This document shows positions 23,916-64,000 of a DNA stretch of 64,000 nt, piece after piece. Under the pieces are notes generated by a model, which saw nothing but the letters and a program-made list of their open reading frames with translations, searched no databases and had not been told where the DNA came from. Both the position numbers and the translations under genes were made by a program. The stretch spans positions 3,098,714-3,162,713 of the forward strand of contig CM075852.1 of NCBI GenBank assembly GCA_037975125.1. The letters run 5' to 3'. This DNA comes from Latrodectus hesperus (lineage: Eukaryota > Arthropoda > Arachnida > Araneae > Theridiidae). Position 1 is the first letter of the stretch; every line of letters starts with the position of its first letter.

Positions 23916-24866
23916 AATAAATATTTCTTTTGTAAATTACACATAAAACTAGTGAAAATATGTTCTATTATATATTTCTAATTAGGTAAAACGGAATTTA
24001 TATTTGTAACTTTTATGAACGGATCTCTTTTAAATTACGTTTACTTATTTAACACTGATGCTTACCTAGTGTAAGTATTTATTAACATATATGTAAAGTT
24101 TTGAAATTTAAATCAAAAGGCTTATTTTACTCAAATTATGTCCTTGAATTAAAGCCTATAGCTTATTTCACGTAAATAATTTGAGTAATAAAATAAAAAG
24201 TATTTGTGGAATTTTTATTTTATTTAACTTGTAATTTTGTTCCGTTTGTATAGCACTTAATGTTGAAAACTTCTATTATCGAACTTTAAAAATATATCAA
24301 ATGTATTAAAGATTTTTTGCCTTTTTTATATTTGAGTATTCATAAAATATTTCTTCATAATTATACTTTTTAAGTTAGTTATTTTAATTTATATAATATT
24401 TCAACTTGAAAATTTTGATTTTTGAGGAATATATGAAATCTTACACAATTATTATTCTGTATTGTAAAATATTATAAATTGGAAATATCTTTGTTATAAA
24501 TTTATTGACTGGAAAAGCAAAGTATATGCCATTGCGTAATATAACTCAGAATAAAATGAGTTCTAATTTTTATAAAAATAACATCTTTAATTGAGAAAAA
24601 TTTTAAAAACTTAAGAAATAGTCTTATAAAACATATTAAAAATAAGTAGAAATTTTCCATTCATAAAATAACCGTGTGAGAAAACTTTTCAAAGTAATAT
24701 CTCAAGATACTTATGTTAAAAATTTATTTTCTTATGTCTAACTAGACCGGGTTCTATAGTTTAGTCTGTATAATTCCTAGTGATAATCAGCATATCACTT
24801 TTGGAAAAACTGGAAATACTTAAAATTAACACTGTTTGACTGCGAACATTTCTGACTGTTAAAATA

Positions 24867-25759
24867 TTAGGTTGGTCCGTATGAAATGTCGGATTCTTAA
24901 GTGATTGTATAAAACTGCATATCTTTCTTCAAAAGCTGTTTATTCAATCAAAGTATGCTCCATTCGCTTCAATACACTTCTCCCAACGAGATTTTAAAGC
25001 GTAGATGCCTGTCTTAAAAAAATTTTGGTCTTTAGAATTAATAAACTCTGATATCGAGTTTTTTAGACTGTCTTCATTTTCATAGTGTTTGCCCCTTAAA
25101 AACAGCTCTAAATGCTTGAAAAAATGAAAATCGGTCGGCGAGAGATCCGGTGAATAGGGTGGATGCTGCAATGATGAGCATACGTTTAACCGATCCAGCT
25201 TATTTCGCCCTGTCAGTGCGTGCGGTACCCACTTGTCCATCTTCTTAACCTTGCCAATCTCAGAAAGGTGTCTCAATATCGTTGTATGGTCAACTTTCAT
25301 CCTGATAGCAAGTTCCCTCGTGGATACGGCTGGATCCGCTTCCACTAGAGCCTTCAGGTCATCATTCTTCACAAACGTTTTGGGTCTTCCGCGCGGCTCA
25401 TTTTGCAGTGAAAAATCGCCAGTCCGAAATTTTTCGAACCAACGCTGCACTTTCCGATCGTTAACCGTATTCTCCCCAAACGCTTGGTTTATGTTGCGTG
25501 CAGCTTTTGCAGCACTATTACCAAGTTTGTACTCATATAAGAAAATGACGCGAATGTCGGCAGAATTCATATCGGCAATAAACTCAAAAGAAATAAAAAA
25601 GGGAAGACCTTCGAGAAAACCTATTTTGCTGAAATGAGTCTCTGGCAATGGACAATACGAGTATGAATGAGGTTATGCCAAATACAAAAGTATAACGAAA
25701 ACAGGGAGGAAAACGTCCGCATGTAAAGAGAATCCGACATTTCATACGCACCAACCTAA
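24867..25759 (-). mobile_element. mariner transposon with internal deletion, 893 bp
   Basis: 29-bp inverted ends (TTAGGTTGGTSCGTATGAAA...) match with one mismatch at 24867-24895 and 25731-25759, flanked by TA (24865, 25760). It encodes an internally deleted transposase on the minus strand. Confidence 0.95.
24944..25570 (-). CDS. Internally deleted mariner transposase, open frame
   Basis: From the family start MNSADIRVIFLYEYKLGNSA (about 25570) the frame runs uninterrupted to ANGAYFD. The N-terminal HTH pair is intact (VQRWFEKFRTGDFSLQNEPR, TRELAIRMKVDHTTILRHLS). It passes from NKLDRLNVCSSL directly to QHPPYSPDLSPTDFHFFKHL, skipping about 110-120 residues that carry the first two catalytic aspartates. 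The third (PDLSP) remains. About 209 codons versus about 345 in intact mariners. An upstream in-frame ATG at 25648 gives a longer frame but is not the family start. It could make a DNA-binding, non-catalytic protein. Confidence 0.85.
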   Translation of the reverse strand: MNSADIRVIFLYEYKLGNSAAKAARNINQAFGENTVNDRKVQRWFEKFRTGDFSLQNEPRGRPKTFVKNDDLKALVEADPAVSTRELAIRMKVDHTTILRHLSEIGKVKKMDKWVPHALTGRNKLDRLNVCSSLQHPPYSPDLSPTDFHFFKHLELFLRGKHYENEDSLKNSISEFINSKDQNFFKTGIYALKSRWEKCIEANGAYFD

Positions 25760-26694
25760 TACATATAGATTTATGTAAGTAGATTAATACTTTGCTTTAA
25801 AGAAATTAAATCTTAAACTATGTTGAAACTATTGACCTTCGTAATTTCGTATGGTGGTGAAGATGTTCCCAAATATGAGAATCACACTTTTAATTATCCT
25901 ATTTCAATATCAGTTGCTTACTGTGAATTTTTCTCTTCAGTAAATTAAAATTAATAAAAAATATCAACCATGGAATAAAATCGCCTGAGTGATTCAGTAT
26001 TTTTAAGTGTAGAACTAGAATATTTTGAAGAAATAATAATCAATTTGGTTCATGTATGGTAAGGAAAATGTATGGAATGTAATAAATATATCAAATTATT
26101 GTTTTAATGAGTAATATTTCTATGTAAAATTAATAATATATTTTTAATTTATTCTACATGACTATAAGTTGGATTATCCTATTGACATATTTCCGCATCC
26201 AATTCTAGTTTTCATCTTTTTAACTAGTTTTTTTTTTTCAAATTTAAATGTACAATCTGACTTTTTAAAATTACCTATATTTTGTGATTATCTTAAAGTA
26301 AATACTTATTATTTTGTTATTTGAATTTTATTCTTATTATGAGTTTTTCCAGAATATTATATTACTAATTTTTTTGAAGGGCGCTAAAATAGCTATTGTG
26401 TTCAAGTGCCAGTTATGTTCGTTCCAACACCTCTTTCAATAGCCATTATTGTGTTATTATATCTAAGTGTATCCAGGCCATCTTTTGAAAGTCAGTTTTT
26501 TTTAAACTTCCTTTGCAAATTAAACAGTACATGATTGCTTGAACTCCTGCGTCTATCTTATAAGCTATTAACTTCGCTCATATATGTACTGTATGTATTC
26601 GAAAATGAATGCAAATGAAACATTTCATTTCAATACTCAGTTAGTTGCAGCTGTGTATAATGAATGAAAAGCAACATTGATGGATCATTTATAG

Positions 26695-27295
26695 TGTACC
26701 GAGCTCCACGGGTTCGTGTCGATTGAGAGTTGAATAAAGCAACAACTTAATGAACGCAAGACTTTTATTCGTAAAAAAAAAAAAACTTCACTAGATAAAC
26801 GAAATTCCCACTGTAACAATCACAATTATACAACTACAATACGTCAGATATAATAAGAAACAGCTTTTAATCTCAGGTCTCCAATACCTCAGACAGAGTC
26901 ACAACTAATCCTATTCACTCACTGACTGTCTTCACAAAAACTCTGACTCTCTCATGTTGGGCTGCGGTATTTATACCTGACTTGGCGGAGAAATCTACCA
27001 ATTTCGCCAAGGTTCTGGAAGCTTCTAGGCTATCTCGAAAAATATTGGTCCTAGAGCTTAGGTGATGGATGTTTCCAGAAGTATCGATTTCTCCCCAAGT
27101 CGCCAAGAATCTCGCCAACCGTCACCAAGTCGCCAAGAATCTCGCCAACTGTCTCCAAGTCGCCAAATTATTAGGAAATCCGCTTTTAAACTACAACACG
27201 TCTAAATACCGCAATTTTTGCCCAAAATGTGAGAATTTCCGATCTGTCTGAGATATTTTAAGACAAATATAATCATTATTTATAAATTTGTAACA
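26695..27295 (-). mobile_element. Solo LTR (copy 2, reverse orientation)
   Basis: It has the same 601-bp unit as 9765-10365, inverted, with a perfect 4-bp target duplication ATAG (26691-26694, 27296-27299). The TATA motif (about 26968) and AATAAA equivalent (about 26765) are on the minus strand, and the TTGGCGA array appears as TCGCCAA words at 27098-27170. It differs from copy 1 by scattered substitutions. Confidence 0.9.
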
Positions 27296-27689
27296 ATAGA
27301 ATCATTAAACACATTCGTTTCATTAAAAATTGTATTTTTAAAATATATCAATGATCTCAAAATTTTGCTTGCAAATATCTTATTGTCTAAATATGCAAAT
27401 GATTACATTTTCGTAGCTAATGAATATTATACAATGTCGCGCGACATATTTTTAATTAAAGTTTGCTTGATATAAAAGATATAAAATTATAACGCTTGAA
27501 ATAAGCTTATCCTTCTTATCGAGCAGACTCACGATAGACACAAAAACAGTGCTGTTAGGGCAGTGTCAAGGATATTATAGCGAGCTGAATTATTTTAATT
27601 GTGGTCACATAATTGGAATAAGTGAAGCTAGATAAACTAACCAAGTGATAGGCCTTCACTATCATACGGACAAAATTGTGCTTAGGTAC

Positions 27690-27945
27690 AACACCAATAA
27701 TTGTTGTTCTCGTTACTAAACAGAAGTGAGTCCGAATCCTCGCTAAATTGATTCGTCGTGTCCACTAAAAATGTCTGGGGCAGAGTAAATAGGTCATAGT
27801 CGCGATATTCTTCAGGTGAAGTGATACCTCTGGGGCTGTAGCCCAAGTTTTGGGACAGTATTCTGCTAGGTCTCTGCTTCTAAATAACGAAGACTGGCTG
27901 AGTCCGCATCTGAAATAGGTACAGGGAAATATACTAGTACAAAAA
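27690..27945 (+). repeat. SINE, family C, diverged copy
   Basis: It shares GTGAAGTGATACCTCTGGGG, CTAGGTCTCTGCTTC and GGTACAGGGAA with the SINE at 9262-9560. B-box remnant GAGTCCGAATCC near 27731. Older than the first copy, judged by divergence. Confidence 0.65.
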
Positions 27946-28280
27946 TATTAATGATTACTGCAAGAAACTATTTGCAAAATGAGTGTTCTGGAAGGCCATG
28001 TTACACATATGCTGGCAAGATCGAATGATTGTGCTCTGGGACAGAACTGTCATTGGTCACTCTCTAACGTGCTTCAGCCTTTTCCATACTAACCTTCGAT
28101 CCGTTTTCCATCTCAAGAGTTGAGTCTGGAATACAATGTTGTATCGTCCTTTAAGACATCTGCATTTAATTTCACTATATCAATGGAATCATTTACATAC
28201 ATACCTAGCGGTGCAGGCCAGCCTCCTGGACTGTATCTTAAGGTTAACTGGTTTGGAATACTCGCCCATCACCAAGCAGT

Positions 28281-28503
28281 TAGTAGTTTTGAACCATGGT
28301 CAGGCGACGAAGTCACTCATAATTGGCGCTTCCTCTCTACATTCACGCCACACCAGTGGAAGGATTTGGACGTTACCTAACCCACTTAGCTTTATCAACC
28401 CAGTGAGGGAGAATGCGTGGTCACATTCCCAATCACTGCCCGTGGCAAATGGTGTTTCACTTTGCTGATCTTAACGGAAAGCAATGTGTGAGACTGTAGA
28501 GCT
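28281..28503 (-). repeat. 5S-related SINE, partial copy
   Basis: On the minus strand it reads ATCAGCAAAGTGAAACACC, GGGCAGTGATTGGGAATGTG ACCAC and CTCCCTCACTGGGTT, matching the first two thirds of the SINE at 10789-11182 up to GGTTCAAAAC. Beyond that the sequences diverge. Two overlapping plus-strand reading frames (28120-28468) across it are fortuitous. Confidence 0.7.
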
Positions 28504-28504
28504 C

Positions 28505-31500
28505 GGAACCATCTACAATGGTTTCATAGCCAGTCATCATTAGACAATCACCTTATAGTGTTTAGAAATGATCCCTGCTTTTTGGATTAGATGACCATTG
28601 CTCTATTGAGGACACCCGCTAATAGTCTGAATCAGCCTTTGTTTTACAGTGGTGATGACAATAGTGATTTTGTGGTGGTATTAGTTGTTGTGTCCTATGA
28701 CAATAGATTGTCTCTAACTATCTTGTGTACAACTTTAACAGTATAATTATATTTTGATTCCATCCTTGTCTCATGACGTTATTCTTTATGATGCTTCATC
28801 TTGGACACCTGACGTCACCCTATTCGGATATCTTAAAATGTCTCTGATGTCGAATAATTCGCAGAATGATATTAGAAAACTTAAGCAGCGCTTATTATAA
28901 TTATGGTCCTCTCTAAAAAGTGATATTTACCAACTAATTGATTTAAACAATTAACTCTTCTTCACCATTGATGGGTCTTATAGTTTCAAGCTTTGATAAT
29001 TTCGTTATCTATATTTGGAGACGTTGAACGCACATGTAATTTCAAAGTAAATAAATAAATAAAAATAAAAGTTAATTTTAAAAGTTAATTTATTCAAGAC
29101 TTCATTTCTTCAGCTGCAAAAGTATATAAACTCAACCCTTGTTAGATTATCTGTGTAATCTATCTCGATGATTGTTTACATGCAGTTTATGTTGACAATT
29201 GCATTTCATTAAGCTTGACTTCTCACTGACTTTTTAGACATTACTCTGAAAGTGAACTACAGTTATAATCTGTCAATGGCTACATGCTATGAAGAATCTC
29301 TCTAAAACCAGAAAAAGTTTTCATTGAAATGTCATGAAATACATCATACAGACATAAGGATTATAAAGAATGAAAGATTTTCTAAATCTTTGGTAACACT
29401 AAACTCAAAAGTGGACAGCTCAAAATTTCATAGTAAGCATCCAGAAACTATATTTTTCACAGTAAAAGTCTCACTTAGTAACGAGTTATTTTATTTATTA
29501 TATATTAAGAGAAATTTTAAGCATGAAATGTAGCATTTTTCTATGTGGTCTCATAACTTCGGCAAAATATGATCCGAATTCGAGATTGTATTAAAAAGAG
29601 TGGCTATCAGATTACTTATTTGAAAAATATTTCAACTTGAGAATTTCTTTTCGTGAATATAATTTTATCTGTAATAATTTTTTTTATTATATCTGAACTT
29701 TCAGTATATTCTAAGCATCATATTTGAACAACTAACATATATTCAGATAACTTCTGGTTTCTCGGAGCATAATGTGTAAGATTGTCAAACCATACGGACC
29801 GAAAATCGTTTTTCATCTGTCTTGAATTATGTTGCTTGCCTATTCTATATTGGGAAAAGTTTTTTTTTAATTTCCAATAGAATATTTATAGCCAAAGTAG
29901 ACCATAAGTTTGAGTTTTGGTTTCATTCAAAACCGAAACTGATTTCATTTTGAACTCCTGTTCCCTCGAGAAAGAAAAGCAACCAATATAGGACATGTTT
30001 TTTAACGCCCTATGAGCAAAAAATAAAAAGACTAATTAATATGGAAGTTATTATATTTTTTAATGAACTTAATGAAAAATTATACATTCTTTTTATTTAA
30101 ATTTTAGGGCTTCCTAAACAAATTAATCAATTCCCTCCCCCCCAAAAAAAACATATGAAAAATCTATGATTGGTGAGGGAACAATTCATATAGCGAACAT
30201 AGTCTTGTAACAGATTATATTCGTTAACCGATCACCCATTGAATAACATTTAACTATAAATTTTCATCTTCGATTATATTTTTACTATTGACATATTATT
30301 AATTTATAATTTAGCTTCCATTTTGAGTGGAACAATGGTTTTAATTTTAATTAAAATGTTCATTTTATTGCATATATTAAATTCAGTTGCTTTCAACTAA
30401 ATGTATATGCACGGAAAAATAATTTGTTACTTTTAGCTACTGTGCTTACTTTACAAGAGCATATATTCGAGGACTATTATTAAAATTATTTTTCCCTCGT
30501 TGCCATAAATTTTTTTTTTACAAATAATATATTAGAGTCTTCTATCTTACTTATTTAAGTGTAATTATGATAAAGAAAATTTAAATTTTATTCATAAGAA
30601 GTTGTATTTAAAGTATGCGCTGCTTCTACTGCGATATAGCCTCATAAAAAAAAGACACATTATGTAAAAGTGCAATTTCCTTTACAAAATATGATTTCAA
30701 TAAATGAAAATTCACTACGATAACTTTCTACAGCTAACATTATGTATAATCGTTATTACATTAAAATGAAATGTTAAAAATTTTGTGAGTTCTGATAATT
30801 TAGTATTCAAACTATTGTTCTTGATCATGAATATGAATGGAGTTTTCAGTGTAAACAAAAACAAACCACAGTTGACCGGAAGCCATCTCAAATACTTCCG
30901 GTTTTCTCTCTTCCCATTGAAAATCAATGCAATCGCAAAAATTTTTATTTAAATATTTTTAGGTATTTATTTCTGTTTTCGAAAATGTTTTTATTTTATC
31001 CGTTAAAATCATAATTTTTAATACGAATGCAATCAGTGGTGATCCCGTAAATTTAAAATTTTTTTTAAATTTTTACTTAAATAATCCTGATCGATTAACA
31101 TATTTTGCGAGGAATCGCTCTTATTAAATGGTGATATTAGGATCAATTGTTGATGAATGATGTATCGTAACCCACATTCAAACTCTTGTTATTATTTATC
31201 TCAATTGTTAATCATTTTCTTCTCTAATTAACTTTTAATTTTATGCATTTATTCCAAAATTTCAGGAAATATATTTTGCATGCGATTGAACTATTAATCA
31301 TTTCAAATATTAAGCAAGGTATTACTAATGCTTTCCTTTATTGCATTATAAATTTCATTAAAATTTTTTTGATCATGCTGGAATATATGAATTGGTATCA
31401 ATAATGAGTAGAACAAAATTGTTATGATGTGTTTATTTACTTGCTGTTTATTAATATTTTAAACAAATCTTGGTTTTCATTGCAATTAAAATTTAAGTCT

Positions 31501-34500
31501 TATTTTTAAGAATTGATTTAATATATATCTAATTAAATTAAGGATTGTAAATTGGGTTCCATTGGAAATTTGAACATCTTCACTTGCGAAAATAAATTTG
31601 TTCCAGCTCGCATATTGCAACCAAATGCTACGCAACAACTATAACCTTTATTTTCTTTCTGCATTTCAAAAAATTAATAGGATAATTACTTTTAAATTAA
31701 TCGTGCCGGAAGTTTTCTAGATCTCCACGGTAGTAGCGCCACCTATTCTACGTTTTACAGAAACTTCCATCCATACGCAAATATCTATTTTTTTTTTTAA
31801 ACCTACTTAGCAATATTTAACTGTGTTATTAAGTTTTCAATTTGTAATTCTGTTTATAAAATCTATTTCATTCTACCATTTGGTAAATAGAAGAATAGCA
31901 CCAAATACATTATATAAAAACTATCGCAAAATCGGTCACATTGAGAAAATTTGTTTGATTATAATTATTTATAGCCTTCGATTTCTGAGTTTTTGGGTTG
32001 TGGATAGATTAATTTATTTTTGATTTTGCTTTATATTTATTATCTTGAATAACAAATTATGCAATTTTTCACTCTAACATATTTTCCATTATCATTAACA
32101 ATAGACAGATTGAGAAATGAAAAAACTTGTTTTTCTTTAGTTTATAGCGATTAAGATTTAGTTGTAAATTTTTTAACTCAAAATTTTGTTTGTAATCTAG
32201 TAGGATAGAGAAGACATTCCCTGAATGAATGTTTATTTATTAAGAATTCTTGTTTTTTTCCCCCGATGTCAATTTTTTGTCATAATTCTACATTCTATTT
32301 CGGAGGCGTTATTTTTTTCAATCATAAATGATTATAATCACGATGTAATATTAACACATGCTTTTATATTATAATAAAAAAATCAATTGCTAATTTATAA
32401 ATATCTGATGCAAGCAAAATTATTATTACTGAAATTTCTCTATTCGTCACTTAGGCAACTTTTCTTAAATGGTACCAAATTGTATTTCCATAAAAGTTAT
32501 TTAAATAGTTTTTTAAATATCCAACAAAATGATTAAAATATTCTTGCTTTTATTTTCGGATGTGTAAAATCGATTCCACATATATGAGAACCCCATTATT
32601 GGTTGATGAAAATATATCTCATCTGCTCCTGCAATCAAATCGTTTTTGCGTGCTGATTTATTCTTATTAGCATATTAAACCGTTTTTAATTTAAAGGTTA
32701 ATTAAGACTCATGATTCAAGACAACCCACTCATAGGAGGGAAAATAAATTGATTTCTGAGTCAACAATTACTACTTAGATTTTTAAATATCTTTAGTTTG
32801 AAATAAATTATTTTTTCTGTATAAATTGCCGATTATTAGCACTATGTATATCAAAACATTGGAATCAAGGCCAGCGTAGGTTTTTAGAGAGTGGAATACG
32901 TGCACAATTTTTTTCTCTTATTGATTAGTTTAAAAAATGTAGATAACATAAGCATACCATTTCGATCTAACATGTATGAATGAATTGAATAAAAAAATAA
33001 AATTATTTTTTCCGTTTCTGGACCGGATTTGTAAAAGAGAAAATGGGTCACTCTTCTAAGCATTCTTATTATTCCCTTTGCTCACATTTACTGCATATGT
33101 TAACCAAATTCCTGCCATATGATTATTCATGAGTGTGTGGAATATCATAGCTTTTTTATTTACATTTTGCCATGTATTATTTTGAAATTTTAAACACATT
33201 TCTATGACACTTTGGACTAATTATGGATGTAGATATTTCATTTACTTTACATAATAAACTTAAAAAGCAGTTTTCGATTGAGTTGAAAATTTTACTTTTA
33301 AGACCTCTTGTTATATTAGTCTAATCGTTGTAATTTTAAATCCTTTTTAATGCAGTTTTGAGGAGTTTGGATTTTTTCTGAATTAACTCTGTATTTAACA
33401 TTTCGTCAGAAGTTATATTATTAATTTGAACATTTTTTTTTAAAAATTTGGCAAAGTTTAGTTGATGAAATTAAAATAAAATGTGAAATACTTAGGAAGT
33501 TTTATTATTTTAATTATTGAATCCATTATAACTTATGAAATATTTAACATAATTTCTTGTAATAAAATTAATTCAAATTGTTATAGATAATTTGGATTGC
33601 ATGTATTAAGGAAGGAGTTATAAATGCTTGCTGTGTTTTATTATAAGTAATTATATTTGAATAAATATTTATTTACTTATCATATTATATATCAGTTGCT
33701 AAAATTTAAAGCTAATTCATTTAAATTTTATCAATGGTAAAAGTTGTTAACACAATATAGTTTTCCTTCAAAATTGTATCTCGGGCACCTTTTATTATAC
33801 ATACTTATGTTGAAACTTTCTTTTAAGTTTGCATTAGTAGTAGTAAAATATTACATGCTACAAATTACTTAAATCAGAATTTTCTTATGCAAAACTATAT
33901 AAGAATTAAAATTTATAATAGTCATTATCTTACAGTAATTAGATTATTATAATTTTCAGTGAATTAGCAATAAATAACGATTACTTGTAATTTAAAATTA
34001 AAGGGAAAATGGAATTTCAATTAAAATTCAATGAATTATAAAAATTGATAGATGACTAAATAATGTATCATCCTTTCAAAGTATTTGAAATTTAAAAAAA
34101 AGAAAATAATAATAATAATAATTGGTATAATATTTAAAAAGGAAAGAGTAACTTTTCTTTTATATATTTAAATATTTTAATGATATTGATAATTATTGCT
34201 CAATTTTCTTTTGGGGAATGCATGCATGATTAGAGTAAATTTGAAAGTTTTGAAACTCTCTTAACTAAATTAGTGTAATAAATCTTTATGCATAAAAAGT
34301 AGTATAAAATCTTTATGAACGATTATTTAAATTGGAGACAAAATTTTCTCTTTTTATAGCCATGCTTTATATTTCTTATGACAAAGTTTGTCAAACATTA
34401 CATGAATCTATTCAAATACATACACAGTTCTTATTTTTTCCCAAAGATTTTTTTTATAATACTTTCCATACATCTGCTTTAAAATGTCTTTTTACATTTA

Positions 34501-35124
34501 TCTGACATTTTATAGAGCTTAAATAGAAAGATAATCTGGGATGCTATATTTATTCTGTATATACAGAGATAGAAATAAATTTTTTGTATAACCCTTTTCT
34601 AGCCTTGATGTGATTTTTCTGTTATAAAAATTATTTATTAAAGATTAATTTATCTTAAAATTGCTATTTACAATATATCCCTAAATTTTTTTTAATTACA
34701 AATATCTGCTATTTTTTTTTAATGAGTAACTTGTTTTAAATCATGTCCAGAAGCTTAAAATAGTCTTGATACGAGATTCATTTTAAAATTCCTTATTTTT
34801 AATTAGTAAACAACTCCCATGATACTGCAATTAAATGCATTCTCATCATGTGATGTAAGATTCAGAACTACAACTGTACGTGTGTTAAATTCTTGCATAT
34901 TTCATTTTTTTTTTTAATTTTTGGTTTTTTTTAAGTTTATTGTGCTTTGTGAAAAATTTGATTATATCATTTTATTCTTATTTAATTGAATTACATATAG
35001 ATTCATATTAATTATAAGCTTATTTATGTATGTAAAATAAATTTATTTATTTAAAAATATGTTTTAAATAAAATTAATTTTTTTCTATGGGAATTTGTGC
35101 TGAAATTAGTTTTTATTTTTACAG
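28505..35124. other. A+T-rich DNA upstream of the first recognised PDE2 exon
   Basis: It is probably upstream sequence or 5' introns of the phosphodiesterase gene. No exon with homology to the N-terminal region of PDE2 and no promoter element could be supported. 28505-29045 is somewhat GC-richer and ends in AAATAAATAAATAAA, like a retroposon tail. A CTCF-like word lies at 31731. Confidence 0.5.
31731..31747 (-). promoter_or_regulatory. Candidate CTCF-type insulator site
   Basis: The minus strand reads AATAGGTGGCGCTACTA, very close to the arthropod CTCF core (AGRTGGCGC). It is about 3.4 kb upstream of the first PDE2 exon found. Motif resemblance only. Confidence 0.35.
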
Positions 35125-63776
<28,652 letters not shown>

Positions 63777-64000
63777 GTATGCAAAAATTTAAATCTTTGA
63801 AAATGCATTTAAGTTTTTCAATTCACAATTTTTACAGTTCAGGCAGATTTTTAAAAAATAATTTTGACTAAAATTTTTACCTAATTCTTATGAAAATGCA
63901 TAATTATAAGTGATTATTTGCATGTTTAGTTTTAAGTATATTAATAGCTATAAATTAAAACTTGTCTTGATTTTTATTTTCTTTTATATATGTATATCAT

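Larger units (their letters stand above)
22169..24030 (+). mobile_element. Tc1-like transposon with long, IR/DR-type terminal repeats
   Basis: The left end CAGTGTGTGTAAAAAG follows TA at 22167. The direct-repeat word TGTAAAAAGTATTC occurs at the outer left (about 22177) and inner left (about 22374), and inverted at the inner right (about 23829). The roughly 200 bp between the left copies is matched in inverted orientation on the right (for example TTATGAACGGATCTCTTTT near 24015 against AAAAGATCCATTCATAA at 22214). The outer right copy is decayed, so the right boundary is approximate. It contains a dead transposase and a SINE insertion. Confidence 0.8.

Noticed and set aside
28120..28468. Two overlapping plus-strand frames
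   Set aside because: They lie antisense over a 5S-related SINE copy and have no family motif.
31823..32023. 66-codon frame upstream of PDE2, tested as a missing N-terminal exon
   Set aside because: The A+T-driven composition has no similarity to PDE2 N-terminal segments and no suitable splice sites in phase.

Overview
The window is nuclear DNA from an AT-rich eukaryotic genome. Its only supportable host gene is split into 23 short coding exons with GT-AG introns. The rest is a dense layer of arthropod-type transposons: Tc1/mariner, hAT and Tigger DNA elements, solo LTRs, tRNA- and 5S-related SINEs, and degraded LINE pieces. This mix (SETMAR-type mariners, an IR/DR Tc1 element, many tRNA-headed SINEs, A+T-rich introns) suggests a chelicerate, most likely a spider. 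That taxon call is inference.

Layout. 1-4.1 kb: A+T-rich DNA with nothing recognisable. 4.1-28.6 kb: transposon-rich intergenic zone. It holds a complete but dead Tc1/mariner-superfamily element (4370-5692), a SINE nested in another SINE (8543-9055), a solo LTR (9765-10365), a 5S-related SINE (10789-11182), a hAT MITE (16126-17035), four Tc1/mariner elements between 20.6 and 25.8 kb, a SINE inside one of these, and a second copy of the same solo LTR in opposite orientation (26695-27295). Many insertions keep perfect target-site duplications. 28.6-35.1 kb: A+T-rich DNA, presumably upstream sequence or first introns of the gene.

35.1-64 kb: plus-strand gene for a PDE2-type (cGMP-stimulated) 3',5'-cyclic-nucleotide phosphodiesterase. 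Twenty-three exons in consistent phase encode 611 codons: tandem GAF-A and GAF-B domains, the linker helices and most of the HD-type catalytic domain. The N-terminus or 5' UTR lies upstream of 35125 and was not found. The last part of the catalytic domain, including the substrate-orienting glutamine, lies beyond 64000. The introns carry AT microsatellites, SINEs, a Tigger-type pseudogene, a possible hAT remnant and LINE fragments.

No new multi-gene system is visible. The most interesting signals are: a GAF-A domain with a shortened and degenerate NKFDE motif next to an intact GAF-B; two mariners that each lost their catalytic core but kept the DNA-binding domain; a TTGGCGA array in the LTR promoter; an IR/DR-type Tc1 element; a large set of near-perfect short-spacer hairpins; a near-pure A/T block; and two CTCF-like motifs.
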